A stretch of 7,627 nucleotides of DNA from contig JAEYYJ010000424.1 of the NCBI GenBank assembly GCA_023430845.1, positions 1 to 7,627 on the forward strand, in the 5' to 3' direction. The stretch comes from Pseudomonadota bacterium. GTDB taxonomy: Bacteria; Pseudomonadota; Alphaproteobacteria; Rhizobiales; Hyphomicrobiaceae. A program made the translations under genes and the position numbers. Below are positions 6,753 through 7,627 of this stretch, piece after piece. Under the pieces are notes generated by a model that saw only the letters and a list, made by a program, of their open reading frames with translations, did no database searches and had not been told where the DNA came from. Within the stretch, counting starts at the first letter, position 1; every line of letters starts with the position of its first letter.

Positions 6753-6854
6753 AACCCTTGAAATTTTCGGAATTTGGTCTAGCAGCATATTCCGATCTCG
6801 AAAACGGCAAAGATTGGGCACAATTCGAAACTCGGGGACAGGAGCGCTTACCGC

Positions 6855-7550
6855 TCAGCGTGGCCTTGCAGAAAGCTCGAGGTGCCGCAGAAGATCGGGC
6901 ATCCGGTCGATGACGGTATCCGCGCCCAGGTCGGCGACAGGGCCGTGGGGGTAACCATAGCTGACGGCGATGACGGGGCAGCCGGCTGAGCGCGCGGAGC
7001 CGACGTCGGACTTGCTGTCTCCGACGACTAGGCCCTCGCCAGGTCGGGTTCCAAGATCGCCAAGGGCCTTGAGCAGCATATCGGGTGCGGGTTTTCGCGG
7101 GACGTCATCGCGTGCGCCCACGACCGTCGAGAAGAAGCGTGCGATCCTGAGCGCTTCGAGGGCGATCGTTGTGATGTGGGCTGCTTTGTTCGTGCACACC
7201 CCAAGTGGTATGTCGTCGGCGCGGAGCGCGGACAGCGTCTCTACGACACCGGGATAGAGGCCGTTTCCGGCTGCGGAGACTTCAGCATACTTCTTGTAGA
7301 ATGAGGCCATCATGGCATCGAATACGGCAGCTTCGATATGCGTGCCGCGTGCCATCAGGGCGCGCTGGAGCGCAACCTTGGCGCCGCCACCGATGAATGA
7401 CTGCACCTCGGTCAGCGGAAACGGCGGCTGGTCGATCTCGGCCATCGCGGTGTTGAGTGCAGTCGCGATTTCCGGTGCGCTGTCGACGAGCGTGCCATCG
7501 AGATCGAAGACGATGGCCTTCGGCCGGAACTTCCGTGCAGCGTCGTTCAT
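6855..7550 (-). CDS. gph: Phosphoglycolate phosphatase-type HAD hydrolase
   Basis: This 231-aa cytoplasmic HAD-superfamily phosphatase probably hydrolyses 2-phosphoglycolate to glycolate, clearing a by-product of DNA repair or of RuBisCO oxygenation. All HAD motifs are present: motif I FDLDGTLVDS with nucleophile D16 and acid/base D18, motif II TNK (T120), motif III lysine K153 in KPAPDML, and motif IV GDSKSDV (D178, D182) for magnesium. The helical cap lies between about residues 22 and 95, as in subclass I Gph/PhnX/beta-phosphoglucomutase proteins. The length is normal for Gph. Its ATG overlaps the TGA of the upstream phosphoglycerate kinase gene (ATGA), so the two are translationally coupled. 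Other HAD substrates cannot be excluded from sequence alone. Confidence 0.88.
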   Translation of the reverse strand: MNDAARKFRPKAIVFDLDGTLVDSAPEIATALNTAMAEIDQPPFPLTEVQSFIGGGAKVALQRALMARGTHIEAAVFDAMMASFYKKYAEVSAAGNGLYPGVVETLSALRADDIPLGVCTNKAAHITTIALEALRIARFFSTVVGARDDVPRKPAPDMLLKALGDLGTRPGEGLVVGDSKSDVGSARSAGCPVIAVSYGYPHGPVADLGADTVIDRMPDLLRHLELSARPR

Positions 7551-7627
7551 CGGGTGAGTGCTGCCACGCCGGGGAGCTCACGGCCCTCGAGCCACTCGAG
7601 GAAGGCGCCGCCCGCCGTCGAGACGTA
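7547..7627 (-). CDS. pgk: Phosphoglycerate kinase, C-terminal end (5' partial)
   Basis: Only the last 26 residues are in the window. They read YVSTAGGAFLEWLEG and then RELPGVAALTR before TGA. This is the classic phosphoglycerate kinase C-terminus (family pattern S-T-G/A-G-G-A ... L-E-G-K-x-L-P-G-V-x-A-L), which contains the glycine-rich loop near the nucleotide site. The enzyme interconverts 1,3-bisphosphoglycerate and 3-phosphoglycerate with ADP/ATP in glycolysis and the Calvin cycle. The stop codon overlaps the start of gph. The rest of the gene, about 370 residues, lies beyond the right edge. Confidence 0.88.
   Translation of the reverse strand, partial: YVSTAGGAFLEWLEGRELPGVAALTR

Noticed and set aside
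6718..6810. N-terminal extension of dctQ by 31 codons
   Set aside because: The ribosome site GGGGAGGA sits inside it, directly before the ATG at 6717, and the extra residues are not TRAP-like.

Overview
The window is GC-rich and dense with genes. It looks like ordinary chromosomal DNA from an alphaproteobacterium, most likely Hyphomicrobiales. The reasons are the composition, the style of the TRAP genes (TakP-type binding protein with a Tat signal) and the C-terminus of phosphoglycerate kinase at the right edge. I see no mobile element, tRNA, rRNA or CRISPR array. No gene-free stretch exceeds 250 bases.

Left part (1-2908): the 3' end of a biotin-dependent acyl-CoA carboxylase carboxyltransferase subunit (+ strand, start outside the window) meets, tail to tail with only 3 bases between stop codons, a 750-aa homologue of the N,N-dimethylformamidase large subunit (- strand). 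The candidate mononuclear-iron ligands of that family appear to be kept, but no small-subunit gene is visible beside it.

Middle (2909-6717): a 249-bp divergent intergenic region holds two perfect copies of a 14-bp sequence centred on the palindrome ACTTAAGT, a candidate promoter and a small hairpin. It separates the formamidase-like gene from a Tat-exported TRAP solute-binding protein gene (dctP, + strand). The membrane genes of what is probably the same transporter lie on the opposite strand and converge on dctP: dctQ, dctM and then a 68-aa two-helix membrane protein of unknown function. A strong intrinsic terminator sits between the converging units. The binding protein has the residue pattern of the 2-oxoacid/hydroxyacid (TakP-like) branch, so the expected substrate is a small organic acid, taken up with sodium.

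Right part (6855-7627, - strand): a complete HAD phosphatase of the phosphoglycolate phosphatase type overlaps, by ATGA, the end of a phosphoglycerate kinase gene that runs out of the window. This pair is central carbon metabolism.

Most of the window is therefore recognisable metabolism and transport. The less explained parts are the small membrane protein in the TRAP operon, the paired ACTTAAGT sites around the dctP promoter region, and the formamidase-like enzyme with no visible partner subunit.
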